A stretch of DNA of 35,720 nucleotides, taken from positions 1 to 35,720 of the forward strand of contig NZ_JAOQJF010000034.1 of assembly GCF_025567195.1 (NCBI RefSeq). Reading direction: 5' to 3'. Position 1 is the stretch's first letter. Each line of letters begins with the position of its first letter. A program made the position numbers and the translations under genes. Shown one piece after another: positions 1-8,551 of the stretch. The stretch comes from Alitiscatomonas aceti. Lineage in GTDB: Bacteria > Bacillota > Clostridia > Lachnospirales > Lachnospiraceae. Under the pieces are notes generated by a model that had not been told where the DNA came from, did no database searches, and saw only the letters and a program-made list of their open reading frames with translations.

Positions 1-96
1 CCTAATCATTATACAGCTTAAACAATGAGTGGATTAAGACCCAACTGGCTGTTGGGTACTGAAATCCTACACTTATATATTAGGAGGAGGAGAAAT
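1..96 (+). other. Gap upstream of cas7c with a small hairpin
   Basis: In type I-C loci cas8c precedes cas7c. A reading frame closing with TAA at 19-21 could be the last codons of cas8c, but six codons are too few to say. The rest is a short intercistronic stretch with a 6-bp hairpin, CCCAAC at 40-45 and GTTGGG at 51-56 around a 5-nt loop, ahead of the strong ribosome binding site AGGAGGAGG at 82-90. The hairpin could be an mRNA processing or stability site; that is inference. Confidence 0.35.
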
Positions 97-942
97 ATGG
101 AAACTTTGCAGAATAAAATCGATTTTGCTCTTGTAATTGCCGTAAATCATGCAAATCCCAATGGAGACCCACTGAATGGAAATCGCCCGAGAGAAACTTA
201 CGAGGGATATGGTGAGATTTCAGACGTATGCTTAAAACGGAAAATTCGTAATCGAATGATGGATTTTGGAGCCAGCGTTTTTGTACAGTCAGATGATCGT
301 TGTAATGATGGGTTTCGTAGTTTAAAAGATCGCGCGGATGCTTGTCCTGAACTATCAGATGCCCAAAAGAAAAAAGATCGGGAGGCATATGCAAAGGCGG
401 CATGTGCAAAGTGGATGGACGTACGAAGTTTTGGTCAGGTATTTGCTTTTAAAGATGGAAAGGAAGGAGTCTCTGTAGGTGTGAGAGGACCTGTTTCCCT
501 TCACCCCGCTTTTAGTATCGAACCAATCAATATTGAAAGCCTGCAGATTACAAAAAGTGTAAATAGTATCACAACAGATAAAAAGTCCAGTGATACCATG
601 GGTACAAAGCACAGGGTGGATTTTGCTGTGTATACAACTTTTGGCAGTATTAATTGCCAGTTGGCAGAGAAAACTGGTTTTACTATGGAGGATGCAGAAT
701 TAATTAAAGAAGCGCTGCATACATTATTTGAGAATGATGCTTCCTCCGCCCGTCCGGATGGAAGTATGGAGGTTTTGCGGCTTTATTGGTGGAAACATGA
801 CTGCAAGAATGGTCAGTATTCTTCTGCAAAGGTACATCGGCTTTTGCATGTGAAGCCAAAGAATGAATTGCCGAAAAATATTCAAGATTATGAAATCACT
901 TGTGGCGAATTGCCTGGACTGTCAGTAGAGGTTTATGATTAA
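97..942 (+). CDS. cas7c: Type I-C CRISPR-associated protein Cas7 (Csd2), Cascade backbone subunit
   Basis: The 281-residue product matches the Cas7/Csd2 family of type I-C in length and in its N-terminal region (DFALVIAVNHANPNGDP, then GNRPR), a characteristic Cas7 opening. In the family several copies polymerise along the crRNA to form the Cascade backbone, with Cas5c and Cas8c. The ATG at 97 is chosen over an upstream in-frame ATG at 25 because AGGAGGAGG ends 6 nt before it and the Cas7 homology begins there. A typical type I-C array follows about 390 bp downstream. Cas3, cas5c and cas8c would lie outside the window on the left; cas4, cas1 and cas2, normally downstream, are not present. Confidence 0.93.
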   Translation: METLQNKIDFALVIAVNHANPNGDPLNGNRPRETYEGYGEISDVCLKRKIRNRMMDFGASVFVQSDDRCNDGFRSLKDRADACPELSDAQKKKDREAYAKAACAKWMDVRSFGQVFAFKDGKEGVSVGVRGPVSLHPAFSIEPINIESLQITKSVNSITTDKKSSDTMGTKHRVDFAVYTTFGSINCQLAEKTGFTMEDAELIKEALHTLFENDASSARPDGSMEVLRLYWWKHDCKNGQYSSAKVHRLLHVKPKNELPKNIQDYEITCGELPGLSVEVYD

Positions 943-947
943 TTCTG

Positions 948-1109
948 ATGAATATTTGCAGAGACCTGATACCCAGCACTTTTTTAACGCAGGCAAGCGG
1001 ATATCTGTGTACCTATACACTGGAAAATGTTCTGACTGTTTATCCTATGCCAAAAGATGCCGTTATCTACCATGACTGCGGAACGCATTATACCATTTTG
1101 TTGAGATGA
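948..1109 (+). CDS. Short unrecognised ORF in the place of the adaptation genes
   Basis: A 53-codon frame starts 5 nt after the cas7c stop and ends with TGA at 1107-1109. The peptide (ending CGTHYTILLR) shows no match I can recognise to Cas4, Cas1 or Cas2. No clear ribosome binding site precedes it apart from the end of cas7c. It may be the 3' end of a deleted gene brought next to cas7c, or non-coding. It sits where cas4-cas1-cas2 would normally be, so it may mark the scar of their loss. Confidence 0.25.
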   Translation: MNICRDLIPSTFLTQASGYLCTYTLENVLTVYPMPKDAVIYHDCGTHYTILLR

Positions 1110-1334
1110 AAATAATATCACCAAAATACTTTTTTATTAGTGCCAGTGCGAAAGGGAAGCAAACATAAATTCCTTAAGAGACTCGCACTCGAACTTTTAG
1201 AAAAATAAATATATCTATTTAAAAATTTGGCAAAAACCCTCATAAAATTACTTTTGAATTGTTGGTTTCAAAAAAAATTATCAGATTGCATAATAAACTG
1301 TTGCAAATATGAATGGAATATTATCATGTTTGCT
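1110..1334 (+). promoter_or_regulatory. CRISPR leader
   Basis: This AT-rich stretch lies immediately before the first, perfect repeat, while the degenerate repeat is at the far end, which fixes the leader side. It contains an inverted repeat GTGCGA (1146-1151) and TCGCAC (about 1183-1188) around an A-rich loop, a pattern I associate with type I-C leaders. Two poly-A or T-rich blocks follow at 1190-1290. The array promoter should be here, although no single promoter stands out by eye. Confidence 0.6.
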
Positions 1335-1773
1335 GTCGCTCCCCCCACGGGGAGCGTGGATAGAAATTATCATTGGGCAAAAGACTACCAGGATGATTTA
1401 ACCGTCGCTCCCCCCACGGGGAGCGTGGATAGAAATCACGTCGCCCCGGTGGGCTTGCAAGATCGTTACCATGTCGCTCCCCCCACGGGGAGCGTGGATA
1501 GAAATTGCAATATATGCGCAAATGGCAGGTTTTTGCAGGGTCGCTCCCCCCACGGGGAGCGTGGATAGAAATTGGATCGAGAACCGTAAAGTTGATGAAA
1601 TTTGGGTCGCTCCCCCCACGGGGAGCGTGGATAGAAATATTGAACATGGCGGCTGCCTTGTGAAACAGGACACGTCGCTCCCCCCACGGGGAGCGTGGAT
1701 AGAAATGATATGATGAATTTTATAAAACAATGAGTGGAGAGTCGCTCCCCCCATGGGGAGCGTGGATAGAAAT
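1335..1773 (+). CRISPR. Type I-C CRISPR array, 7 repeats and 6 spacers
   Basis: Repeats are 33 nt, beginning GTCGCTCCCC and ending GTGGATAGAAAT, at 1335-1367, 1404-1436, 1473-1505, 1540-1572, 1606-1638, 1674-1706 and 1741-1773. Each has an 8-bp stem CGCTCCCC/GGGGAGCG around a 4-nt loop CCAC and the GAAAT 3' handle typical of type I-C. Six repeats are identical; the last has C to T at position 14, in the loop, as expected at the trailer end. Spacers are 36, 36, 34, 33, 35 and 34 nt. The orientation (leader left, transcription to the right) agrees with cas7c upstream. The array is short, and no adaptation genes adjoin it. Confidence 0.98.
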
Positions 1774-1967
1774 ACGATGATCGACTGCTTGTAAAGCCCA
1801 CTAAGTCGGCAATTGCCCATATGACGGATCCAGTATATGAAGCACCTTATGAGGGAGCAAAGGAAATGTTGCTGGTAGACGAGGTTGATCAGAAAGAATT
1901 TTTAACAGGTCTGTTTCACGCGATGTACGAGGAACTGCCAATGCCTAAGCAAAAAAAGAAAAAATAG
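1770..1967 (+). pseudogene. 3' end of a truncated gene abutting the last CRISPR repeat
   Basis: Directly after the last repeat a frame stays open for about 65 codons and closes with TAG at 1965-1967, ending in a lysine-rich tail (PKQKKKK). Upstream it is closed by a TAG inside the repeat, so there is no room for a proper start; an internal ATG at 1821 would give 48 residues but has no ribosome binding site. The central part (YEGAKEMLLVDEVDQKEF) looks like real protein of biased composition. I do not recognise the family. The simplest reading is a gene whose 5' part was lost when the array or a neighbour rearranged. Confidence 0.45.
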
Positions 1968-2186
1968 GTATTGCGAAGGGGAAAAGGAATAAGGCTGTTT
2001 ACGTACATAGCGGAAGGACAGATAAATCATGAAGCGACAAAACGGGATCTATTTGTACAGGGGCACAAGATCTGAACACGGGAAAGGTCCAAACACAGGG
2101 CGTCCGATCATTTGCTGAAATGTTCCCGTTTTGTACAGCTGATCAGAATATTAAACCAGAAAGAAAATCGAACAGGAGCAGGATAT
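1968..2186. other. Intergenic stretch without a clear gene
   Basis: No convincing coding frame. A 29-codon frame opens with ATG at 2029 and closes just after 2115 but lacks a ribosome binding site and family resemblance. The end of the stretch carries the ribosome binding site AGGAGCAGG of the following membrane protein gene. Confidence 0.4.
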
Positions 2187-2966
2187 ATGGAACTGAAAAA
2201 AGTATGGATGTCCCCTGATACAAAGAAGAAAAGCAAATATGGATACCGGGCAGTCGGCGGTATCCTTGGCATCGTTCTGCTGATGGTCCTGCTGCTTTGC
2301 GGAGGGACCCTTCTGTCATTATCCCTGGGGATAAATAAAAAAGCATTTTCTCTGCTCCTTCTGATTGCTGTCAGTGCTCTGGGGATCGGGCTGGCCGTCC
2401 GCCTGGGACGGCGGTCGATCCGGGACGCCACGCTCTTTTTTCTGACAGAAAATGATCGTTTATGGGTCATGGATGCCCGCGGCCTGTCCAATCATGGGAA
2501 TGGGTTTCTTGGCTTTGCCGTTGGTACGATGGAAACACAGGCGTTTTTGCGCCGGCAGGGCCGCCAGCCGTTTATTCCCAACCGTGCGGACGAAATTTTG
2601 AAGGTGTTAAATATCAAGGAAAACCGCAGCCACTACGCGGTCCGATGCCAGGTGCGTCATCCAGATACGCATGTGACCCGGTTTACCTATCTTCTGATCA
2701 AAGGAAATCCCGATGAGGACATGCTGCTGCGGGAGCTGGAGCGCAGGAAGACCTGGGAGAATGCGTTGGAGCCAGATGGGAACTGGAATCTGCTATATAT
2801 TCTGCTGGGCGGTCTGGCCCTTGCAGCCTGCGTGACCATGTGTGTCCTGAGTCATCCGGCTGTTGCCGTGATGTCAGGTGAGCTTTATTTTCCCTGTATG
2901 GGTGCTTCTCTGGCGGCATTTTGTGTTTTCCTCTATTTTATCATCCGTCAGCGCCGTGGGGAATGA
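2187..2966 (+). CDS. Hypothetical membrane protein, four predicted membrane segments
   Basis: The 259-residue protein is not one I recognise. Two hydrophobic segments lie near the N-terminus (about residues 20-45 and 50-70), then a soluble domain of about 120 residues (about 75-195), then two more hydrophobic segments near the C-terminus (about 198-220 and 228-250), ending with a charged RQRRGE. ATG 2187 is preferred to an upstream in-frame ATG at 2112 because AGGAGCAGG precedes it at good spacing and the charged start MELKKVWM reads as a true N-terminus. It stands between the CRISPR locus and the Wadjet operon, with no sign that it belongs to either. Confidence 0.75.
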   Translation: MELKKVWMSPDTKKKSKYGYRAVGGILGIVLLMVLLLCGGTLLSLSLGINKKAFSLLLLIAVSALGIGLAVRLGRRSIRDATLFFLTENDRLWVMDARGLSNHGNGFLGFAVGTMETQAFLRRQGRQPFIPNRADEILKVLNIKENRSHYAVRCQVRHPDTHVTRFTYLLIKGNPDEDMLLRELERRKTWENALEPDGNWNLLYILLGGLALAACVTMCVLSHPAVAVMSGELYFPCMGASLAAFCVFLYFIIRQRRGE

Positions 2967-3063
2967 GCCGGAGTGCTTGTTTTCTAGCGCAGGAGCAGCG
3001 GTCTGACAGGGGAACAGGGGAGATGGACGGCCGAACGAAAGGAACAGGAAGAAGAATCTGAGC

Positions 3064-3098
3064 AAGAAACAGAATAAGAAACAGAATAAGAAACAGAT
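3064..3098. repeat. Three tandem 12-bp repeats upstream of jetA
   Basis: The unit AAGAAACAGAAT occurs at 3064-3075 and 3076-3087, with a third partial copy at 3088-3098. It lies just upstream of the likely jetA promoter and outside any convincing gene. It may be simple slippage-generated sequence or a binding site array. Confidence 0.7.
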
Positions 3099-3109
3099 CA
3101 GAATGAATC

Positions 3110-3138
3110 TTGTAACAAAAACGTACCTATGATAAAAT
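3110..3138 (+). promoter_or_regulatory. Probable sigma-A promoter of the Wadjet operon
   Basis: TTGTAA at 3110-3115 and TAAAAT at 3133-3138 are separated by exactly 17 bp, about 110 bp before jetA. No other candidate of equal quality is seen between 2967 and 3250. The long untranslated leader shows no obvious terminator. Confidence 0.5.
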
Positions 3139-3250
3139 TCTGGTAAAACAAAAGCGTTTCAAAAAGAAAAGGCTTTGCTGCCGGTCAGAAGCCATTGCAG
3201 AAATAAAATGCAGAGAGCTGCGGCAGCACAAAGGAAGAGAAGGAGCATAA

Positions 3251-4666
3251 ATGAAAAAGCTGTTTCAGATGATACCATCTGGATTTTTCAACTGTCTTTC
3301 CAGCGGGAGCAGCAGCGGGGTATATTCGGACTGCCTCCAGATTATTTATGATCAGTATGACCGGGAGATCTCGTATCGGATCTCCCGAAGCCATATCCGG
3401 GATTCGCTGGCGGTCTACCTGCTGGAAAATCATGTGGACTTTGTGGAAGAAGATGAAAAGGGGGCCCGGAAAAATTATAATGATCTGGCAAACGGGATCA
3501 TCCGGAAATTCTGTTCAAAGGAAGTCGGCTGGCTGGAGGAAGAGCATGACGACGCGACTTACGAAAAGTATATTATCATGACGGAGCAGGGGATCCTGCT
3601 GGCTGAATTTTTACAGCAGCTGAGGGCGCCGGAGAGGGAGGAGTTTTCCAGTTACATTTATAACATTTATAATGTTTTAAAAAATGAGGAGCAATGGTCA
3701 GGGGATCCGTATGTGGAGGGCTTGAGAAATGTTTACCGGAATGCCAAGATGCTGTCGAAATCTTTGAAGCGCCTTTCAACCTTTATCAAGAAGATCATTG
3801 AACGGATGGTACAGGAGGAGACCCTGGAAAGCCTGACGGAGAACATCCTGGAGTACTGTGAGGGAAGCTTCATCCGGGAATACGCCCGGCTCACGAAGCA
3901 GCAGAATATCCACATCTACCGTTCGTTCATCCGTATGAAGCTGGAACGGATGCAGAATGATCCTGCGCTTTTTGAGCTTCTGGTGATCGGCTGTGCGGTG
4001 GAGGAGGAACTGGAAGAGGCGGAGGCCAGGGAATATGTGCTGGACATGATCCAGCGGACCAGGGGCTTCCTGGCAGATGATTATGACCGTATCATGAAAG
4101 AAATCAAGCACAAGATCAATGTATATCTCCAGATCGCTGTCGGCCGGGCCAGATTTTTGCGGAACCGGGAAATGGATATCCGGGGAAATGTGGAGCAGAC
4201 CTTACGATATATCACCGAATCCATGACGGAGACTGGATGGAAGTCAGAGCTGCCGGAAGAGATGGCAGGGCTTTTTTTACTGGACAGAAATGAATTTATT
4301 GATATAGGCTCCATCCGTTTTCCGCGAAAGGCACAGAGCATCCGGGAAGGAACCTTTGCAGAGGTGGAGGAGCTGTCGCAGGAGGATCTGCGGCGGGCCA
4401 GAGAAGAGCATGAGAGGGCGGCCTATAATCCGTATTCAAAAGAAAAAATGAAGGATTATCTGGAACATGTCATGGGCGGTCAGAAGCAGATACAAAGTGA
4501 CGAACTTCCGATGGAAAGCAAACGGGACCTGCTCTGCGCGCTGTCTGCGGCGGCGTACGGGGCGGAAAATGGTTATACCATCCAGCTGGAAGAAGGATAC
4601 ATGGAAACCAATGGAATGATACTCCGCAGATTCCAGATCTCAAAAGAGGAAGAGTCATGCAGATAG
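3251..4666 (+). CDS. jetA: Wadjet defence protein JetA (kleisin-like, MukF analogue)
   Basis: The 471-residue acidic, helix-rich protein is the first gene of a four-gene operon whose other members are clearly JetB, JetC and JetD; sequence and position match the JetA family with DUF5716. In Wadjet, JetA is the kleisin subunit that bridges the SMC heads and binds JetB, in a cytoplasmic complex that recognises and cleaves small circular DNA. The ATG at 3251 follows AGGAG with proper spacing. The N-terminal half resembles a winged-helix region (about residues 1-100), followed by long helices (about 160-330). Its 3' end overlaps jetB by 10 bp, indicating translational coupling. The JetA family is the main basis for thinking this is Wadjet type III rather than I or II; that subtype call is inference. 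Confidence 0.85.
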   Translation: MKKLFQMIPSGFFNCLSSGSSSGVYSDCLQIIYDQYDREISYRISRSHIRDSLAVYLLENHVDFVEEDEKGARKNYNDLANGIIRKFCSKEVGWLEEEHDDATYEKYIIMTEQGILLAEFLQQLRAPEREEFSSYIYNIYNVLKNEEQWSGDPYVEGLRNVYRNAKMLSKSLKRLSTFIKKIIERMVQEETLESLTENILEYCEGSFIREYARLTKQQNIHIYRSFIRMKLERMQNDPALFELLVIGCAVEEELEEAEAREYVLDMIQRTRGFLADDYDRIMKEIKHKINVYLQIAVGRARFLRNREMDIRGNVEQTLRYITESMTETGWKSELPEEMAGLFLLDRNEFIDIGSIRFPRKAQSIREGTFAEVEELSQEDLRRAREEHERAAYNPYSKEKMKDYLEHVMGGQKQIQSDELPMESKRDLLCALSAAAYGAENGYTIQLEEGYMETNGMILRRFQISKEEESCR

Positions 4667-5307
4667 AGGAGTTTTGGGAGGCATATACCTCATCAGAGAA
4701 GGAATTGTTTCAGCGCTCCTGCAGGCGGCTGCTGAAACATACATTTATTGTCCGTGATAAGGATGAGGAGAATAAAAAGGCCTATTATTTTATCTCGAAA
4801 AGACCAGAGCCTTTTTCGGCCTATTTCCGATATATCGGCTTTGATATCGTGGTGGACCGGGAAAATGGGGTCGTAATGCTGAGGAACTGTGCCGACGCCG
4901 GGGAAAGCGGGAAGGTCCAGGTGAACCGCCTGCAGTTAAAGAAGGCGGAGAGCGTGGTATTGTGCTGTCTCTGGACCTTATACGCGGACCGGATCCGTTC
5001 GGGAAGCTTATCCCGGGCGATCCTGGTATCCATTACGGAAATACAGTTTGAACTGGAGAAATATGGCGTTAAGGACCAGATCGATAAAAGTGCCATGACT
5101 GGTATTTTGACTTTATTTTCCAGATTTAATTTAATTGAAGTGAATGGAAAAATCGGAGAAAAGGACTGTCTGGTCAGACTATATCCATCGCTGCAGTTTG
5201 CGCTGGAATCGGAGGAGTTTGGACGTTTTGCAGAGTTGACGAGAAGGAGAATGCTTGAGAAAACGGGGGAGGTTTCAGGCGAGGAGGATGCAGATGAGTA
5301 TGAATAG
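4657..5307 (+). CDS. jetB: Wadjet defence protein JetB (MukE-like, DUF4194)
   Basis: The 216-residue protein fits JetB (DUF4194), the KITE-type subunit that binds the kleisin. In the family it contains tandem winged helices; here the middle region (about residues 90-180) has the expected helical and basic character, including a stretch that reads as a recognition helix near LSRAILVSITEIQFELEKYG. It starts inside the end of jetA and its stop (TAG 5305-5307) lies inside the start of jetC, so the three genes are translationally coupled. The C-terminus is acidic (GEEDADEYE). Confidence 0.83.
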   Translation: MQIEEFWEAYTSSEKELFQRSCRRLLKHTFIVRDKDEENKKAYYFISKRPEPFSAYFRYIGFDIVVDRENGVVMLRNCADAGESGKVQVNRLQLKKAESVVLCCLWTLYADRIRSGSLSRAILVSITEIQFELEKYGVKDQIDKSAMTGILTLFSRFNLIEVNGKIGEKDCLVRLYPSLQFALESEEFGRFAELTRRRMLEKTGEVSGEEDADEYE

Positions 5308-8300
5308 AAAAACAGCCACAAAATTGCTGCTGGTCCAGTGGGCGAGGTTCCAGAATGAATGTATCCGTCTGGAGGGCTCCACACTGCTTACGGGAGTAAA
5401 CGGCAGCGGAAAATCCACGGTCCTGGACGCGATGACGTACCTTCTTACTGGGAATACACAGTTCAACAAGGCGGCAAAGGACCGGGACCGGACGGTGATC
5501 GGTTATGTGCGCGGAGATACAAAAAGCAATGGCACAGAGCGGTATTTAAGGACCGGAGAGGTCATCAGCTATATTGCCATGGAATTCTGGTCGCCATTGG
5601 AGCAGTCGTTTCTGGTAGCCGGGGTATGTATGGAGTCAGACAATGAGATCGCATGCAGGAGCAGCTGGTTCATCTGCCGTGACGCCCGGATCGATGAGAT
5701 CAATTTTACATCGACGGAAGGAAAGAGGATCCGGTTCACGCCGAAAAATGAGCTGGCGGTCCGTGGAGAAAAGCTTAGGTCTGCCGAGTTCCTGGGAAAG
5801 GAACGGGGGGTGGAGCAGGTGCTCCGGGCGCTGGGGCTGCGGTGCAATGCGTCCAAATACCGCTCCAGGCTGTTGAAAATGATGGCGTTTAATCCGGAGA
5901 ACAATATCGACCAGTTTATCCAGGACTGTGTGCTGGAGCCTGGAAGGGTGGATTCCTTAAAGGAGCTGCGGGAACAGCGGCATCAGTTTGATCATATAAA
6001 GGAAATGTATGAGAATTTACGCAGCAGCAAGGCCCAGCTGGAGACCATAGAGCAGCGGACCGGCGAGTATGAGAGAAAGCTGCGGAGTCTCCGCATACGG
6101 GAACTGATGCTTCTTTACCAGGATCTGAGAGAAAAGGAAGAGGAAAAGAAGCAGGAGGAGATCCGGCTGGAAGCTCTGAAGACGAAAAAGGAACGTCTGG
6201 AGATCCGGCAGAAGGAACTGGATAAACGGTATAAGGAGGCAGGAGAACGCTGCCGCATCGCAGAAAACAATGATATTTTCCGTGGAGTCAGGGAAAGCAT
6301 CCAGGCATTGGAGCGGCAGATCGAAAAACTCAATGAAGAAAAAGAAAAACAGGAGAATGGGCTGGCTCTTCTTATGAAGCTGCAGGCCCAGATATCAGCG
6401 ATACTGAAATGGGCAGATCCCTTTATTGAAGTAGAAGAGGAAGACAGAAACTGTCTGGCCCATCTGTCAGAAGGCGGGCAGCAGATAGAGGAAAAGCTCC
6501 GTTCTTATCTGAGATTTAAAGAGCAGATGCAGGGGCAGAAGCAGATCTTCTGGGAGGAGGAGATCCATTGTGGGGACAGGATCCGGGAGCTGGACCAGGA
6601 GCTGGATGAGCTGGAGACGGAGATCAAGCAGCTGAAGTCCAACCAGATGGTGTTCCCAAAGAATGCAGAGGCCGCCAAACGGATCATTTATGAGGAACTG
6701 AAGCAGCAGGGGATCCAGACCGACGTGCGGCTATTTGCAGAGCTGGTCCAGGAGGTAAAGGACGCGGAGTGGAGAGCGGCCATTGAGACCTTTCTGGGAC
6801 GAAAACGATTTTATATCATTGTAGACGGACAATACTGCCACAAAGCCATGGAGGTCCTGGAACGAAGGAAGCTCCATGGCGTTCATGTGGTGATCACAGA
6901 CAAGCTTCCCGAGACAGATATAAGCGCCGGGTCTGCAGCTGAAATGCTGGTGATCCCCAATGTGTACGCCAGAAGATACGCAAATTATCTGCTGAATGGG
7001 ATTCATTTATGCGGCTCTCTGGAGGAACTTCATGAGTATCCCAGGGGAGGCCTGATGAAAAACGGCATGCTGGCAAAGAGCTATGCGGTGTCCAATATGG
7101 ACGTGGACGGAACCGAGTTCTGTCTGGGCGGGGATGCCATAAGACTCCAGTTAAACAGAAAGGAAGAGGCAAAAAAGCAGAAACAGGAGGAGCGCAGAAG
7201 CAATCAGAAGCACAGGGAACAGAGCCGCAGGTATAGGAGCGAGATCGAGGGAGTGGACTGGGAGGTCGGCCATTATGATTTTGATGCGGCAAAGTCCCTG
7301 GAGGCGACCCTGGAGCGGAAGGAACGGATCCAGCAGGATATTGATAAGATACAGAGCAATCCGGACTTTCTGGCAGTGCTGCAGGAGCAGCAGGATGCAG
7401 AACGGGAGTATGGAGCCCTGGGAGGCGCGATAAAGGTGATCGCCGGGGATATTGGGAGCTGTAAAAAGGAACTGGAACAAAGCGAAGCCGCACTTAAGAA
7501 GGCTGCAGGCGAGATCAATCAGCTGAACCAGGACTATGACCGCCAGTGCATGCAGCATCTGGAATTAAAGCGCCCGATGCTGGAGGAGTATGAAAAGCTT
7601 TTAAAAGGAAAGACCGGGACCTGGAGGGCGATCACGAAAAAGACAGTCATGAACTTAAGCACCGAGGTGGATGCCTGCGTCAAACAGATGGAAAGCGCGC
7701 AGATCGAGTACTGTAAGCTGGCGGAGATCGATATAAACAGGCGGGGGACCGGCTATATTCCGTTTTACCGTGACGAGTACAGAAATATTGCCAACATCAA
7801 GATCGAGGAAGCGCATAATAAGCTGGAGGAGCAGGGGAAAAGGCTGGAAAGCGCCTTTATGAATGACTTTGTGGCAGAGATCAATGAGACGATCCAGGCA
7901 GCAAAGGATGAAATAGAGGGGATCAACCGGGAATTAAAGAAAATCCCATTTGGAAACGATACGTACCGGTTTGTCATGACAGAAAAGGCAGACCGCAGCG
8001 TATTTTTCAGGATCTGTAAAAAACTGGAGCAGTATATGAATTCTCCGGAAGTATATATGAATTCAGCACGGGACGACGAGGAGATGGAGCATGATATCCA
8101 GGAATTCATGAGCGTGATCCTGGAAGAGGAGGATGAAACGGAATATACGGATTACCGGAAGTATTTTACATACGATATGAAGATCCTCAGCAGGCAGGGA
8201 AGCCAGGAGATCGAGGCGGATCTGTCGAAAAAGCAGGGCTCTGCAAGCAATGGAGAGAAGCAGACGCCGTATTTTATCATTCTGGCGGCAAGCCTGCTCC

Positions 8301-8551
8301 AGTATTATCCGAAGCAGGTCTGCTGCGCGAGACTGGCCTTTATCGACGAAGCATTTTCTGCCTTGTCACGGGAGCGGATCGAGCAGATGGTAAAATATTT
8401 TGAAGAAAACCAGTTCCAGGTGTTTTATGCTGCGCCGCCGGAGAAGATCAGCAGTATTGGAGCTTTTATTGAATCAACGGTGAGCCTGGTGACATCGGGA
8501 CGTTACACGCACGCGGTGGAAGGTCTGGTGAAGGAAGTCTATGGGGTATAA
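5294..8551 (+). CDS. jetC: Wadjet SMC-like ATPase JetC (MukB analogue)
   Basis: This is the motor of the complex, about 1085 residues. With ATG 5294 as start, Walker A (GVNGSGKST) is at residues 34-42, followed by a head half to about 230, a long coiled coil (about 235-440), a hinge-like globular region (about 445-620), a second coiled coil (about 630-900) and the C-terminal head half. The ABC signature is at about 983-988 (SASNGE) and Walker B with the catalytic pair D1018-E1019 in LAFIDEAFSAL. ATG 5294 is preferred to ATG 5255 or 5288 because AGGAGG at 5282-5287 lies 6 nt before it. In the family JetC extrudes DNA loops with JetA and JetB. It overlaps jetB by 14 bp and jetD by 11 bp. All ATPase motifs look intact. 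Confidence 0.93.
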   Translation: MSMNRKTATKLLLVQWARFQNECIRLEGSTLLTGVNGSGKSTVLDAMTYLLTGNTQFNKAAKDRDRTVIGYVRGDTKSNGTERYLRTGEVISYIAMEFWSPLEQSFLVAGVCMESDNEIACRSSWFICRDARIDEINFTSTEGKRIRFTPKNELAVRGEKLRSAEFLGKERGVEQVLRALGLRCNASKYRSRLLKMMAFNPENNIDQFIQDCVLEPGRVDSLKELREQRHQFDHIKEMYENLRSSKAQLETIEQRTGEYERKLRSLRIRELMLLYQDLREKEEEKKQEEIRLEALKTKKERLEIRQKELDKRYKEAGERCRIAENNDIFRGVRESIQALERQIEKLNEEKEKQENGLALLMKLQAQISAILKWADPFIEVEEEDRNCLAHLSEGGQQIEEKLRSYLRFKEQMQGQKQIFWEEEIHCGDRIRELDQELDELETEIKQLKSNQMVFPKNAEAAKRIIYEELKQQGIQTDVRLFAELVQEVKDAEWRAAIETFLGRKRFYIIVDGQYCHKAMEVLERRKLHGVHVVITDKLPETDISAGSAAEMLVIPNVYARRYANYLLNGIHLCGSLEELHEYPRGGLMKNGMLAKSYAVSNMDVDGTEFCLGGDAIRLQLNRKEEAKKQKQEERRSNQKHREQSRRYRSEIEGVDWEVGHYDFDAAKSLEATLERKERIQQDIDKIQSNPDFLAVLQEQQDAEREYGALGGAIKVIAGDIGSCKKELEQSEAALKKAAGEINQLNQDYDRQCMQHLELKRPMLEEYEKLLKGKTGTWRAITKKTVMNLSTEVDACVKQMESAQIEYCKLAEIDINRRGTGYIPFYRDEYRNIANIKIEEAHNKLEEQGKRLESAFMNDFVAEINETIQAAKDEIEGINRELKKIPFGNDTYRFVMTEKADRSVFFRICKKLEQYMNSPEVYMNSARDDEEMEHDIQEFMSVILEEEDETEYTDYRKYFTYDMKILSRQGSQEIEADLSKKQGSASNGEKQTPYFIILAASLLQYYPKQVCCARLAFIDEAFSALSRERIEQMVKYFEENQFQVFYAAPPEKISSIGAFIESTVSLVTSGRYTHAVEGLVKEVYGV

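Noticed and set aside
948..1109. Short ORF as a remnant of cas2 or cas1
   Set aside because: No motif of either family can be seen, so no such name is given.
1227..1820. Several overlapping reading frames on both strands in the CRISPR array
   Set aside because: Their proteins are translations of the repeat (repeating blocks such as PPTGSVDRN and STLPVGGAT) and are artefacts.
4821..5384. Long minus-strand frame opposite jetB and the jetC start
   Set aside because: It is a shadow of well-supported coding sequence on the plus strand.
6894..7493. 199-codon minus-strand frame inside jetC
   Set aside because: Proline and arginine-rich shadow of the coiled-coil region, no family resemblance.
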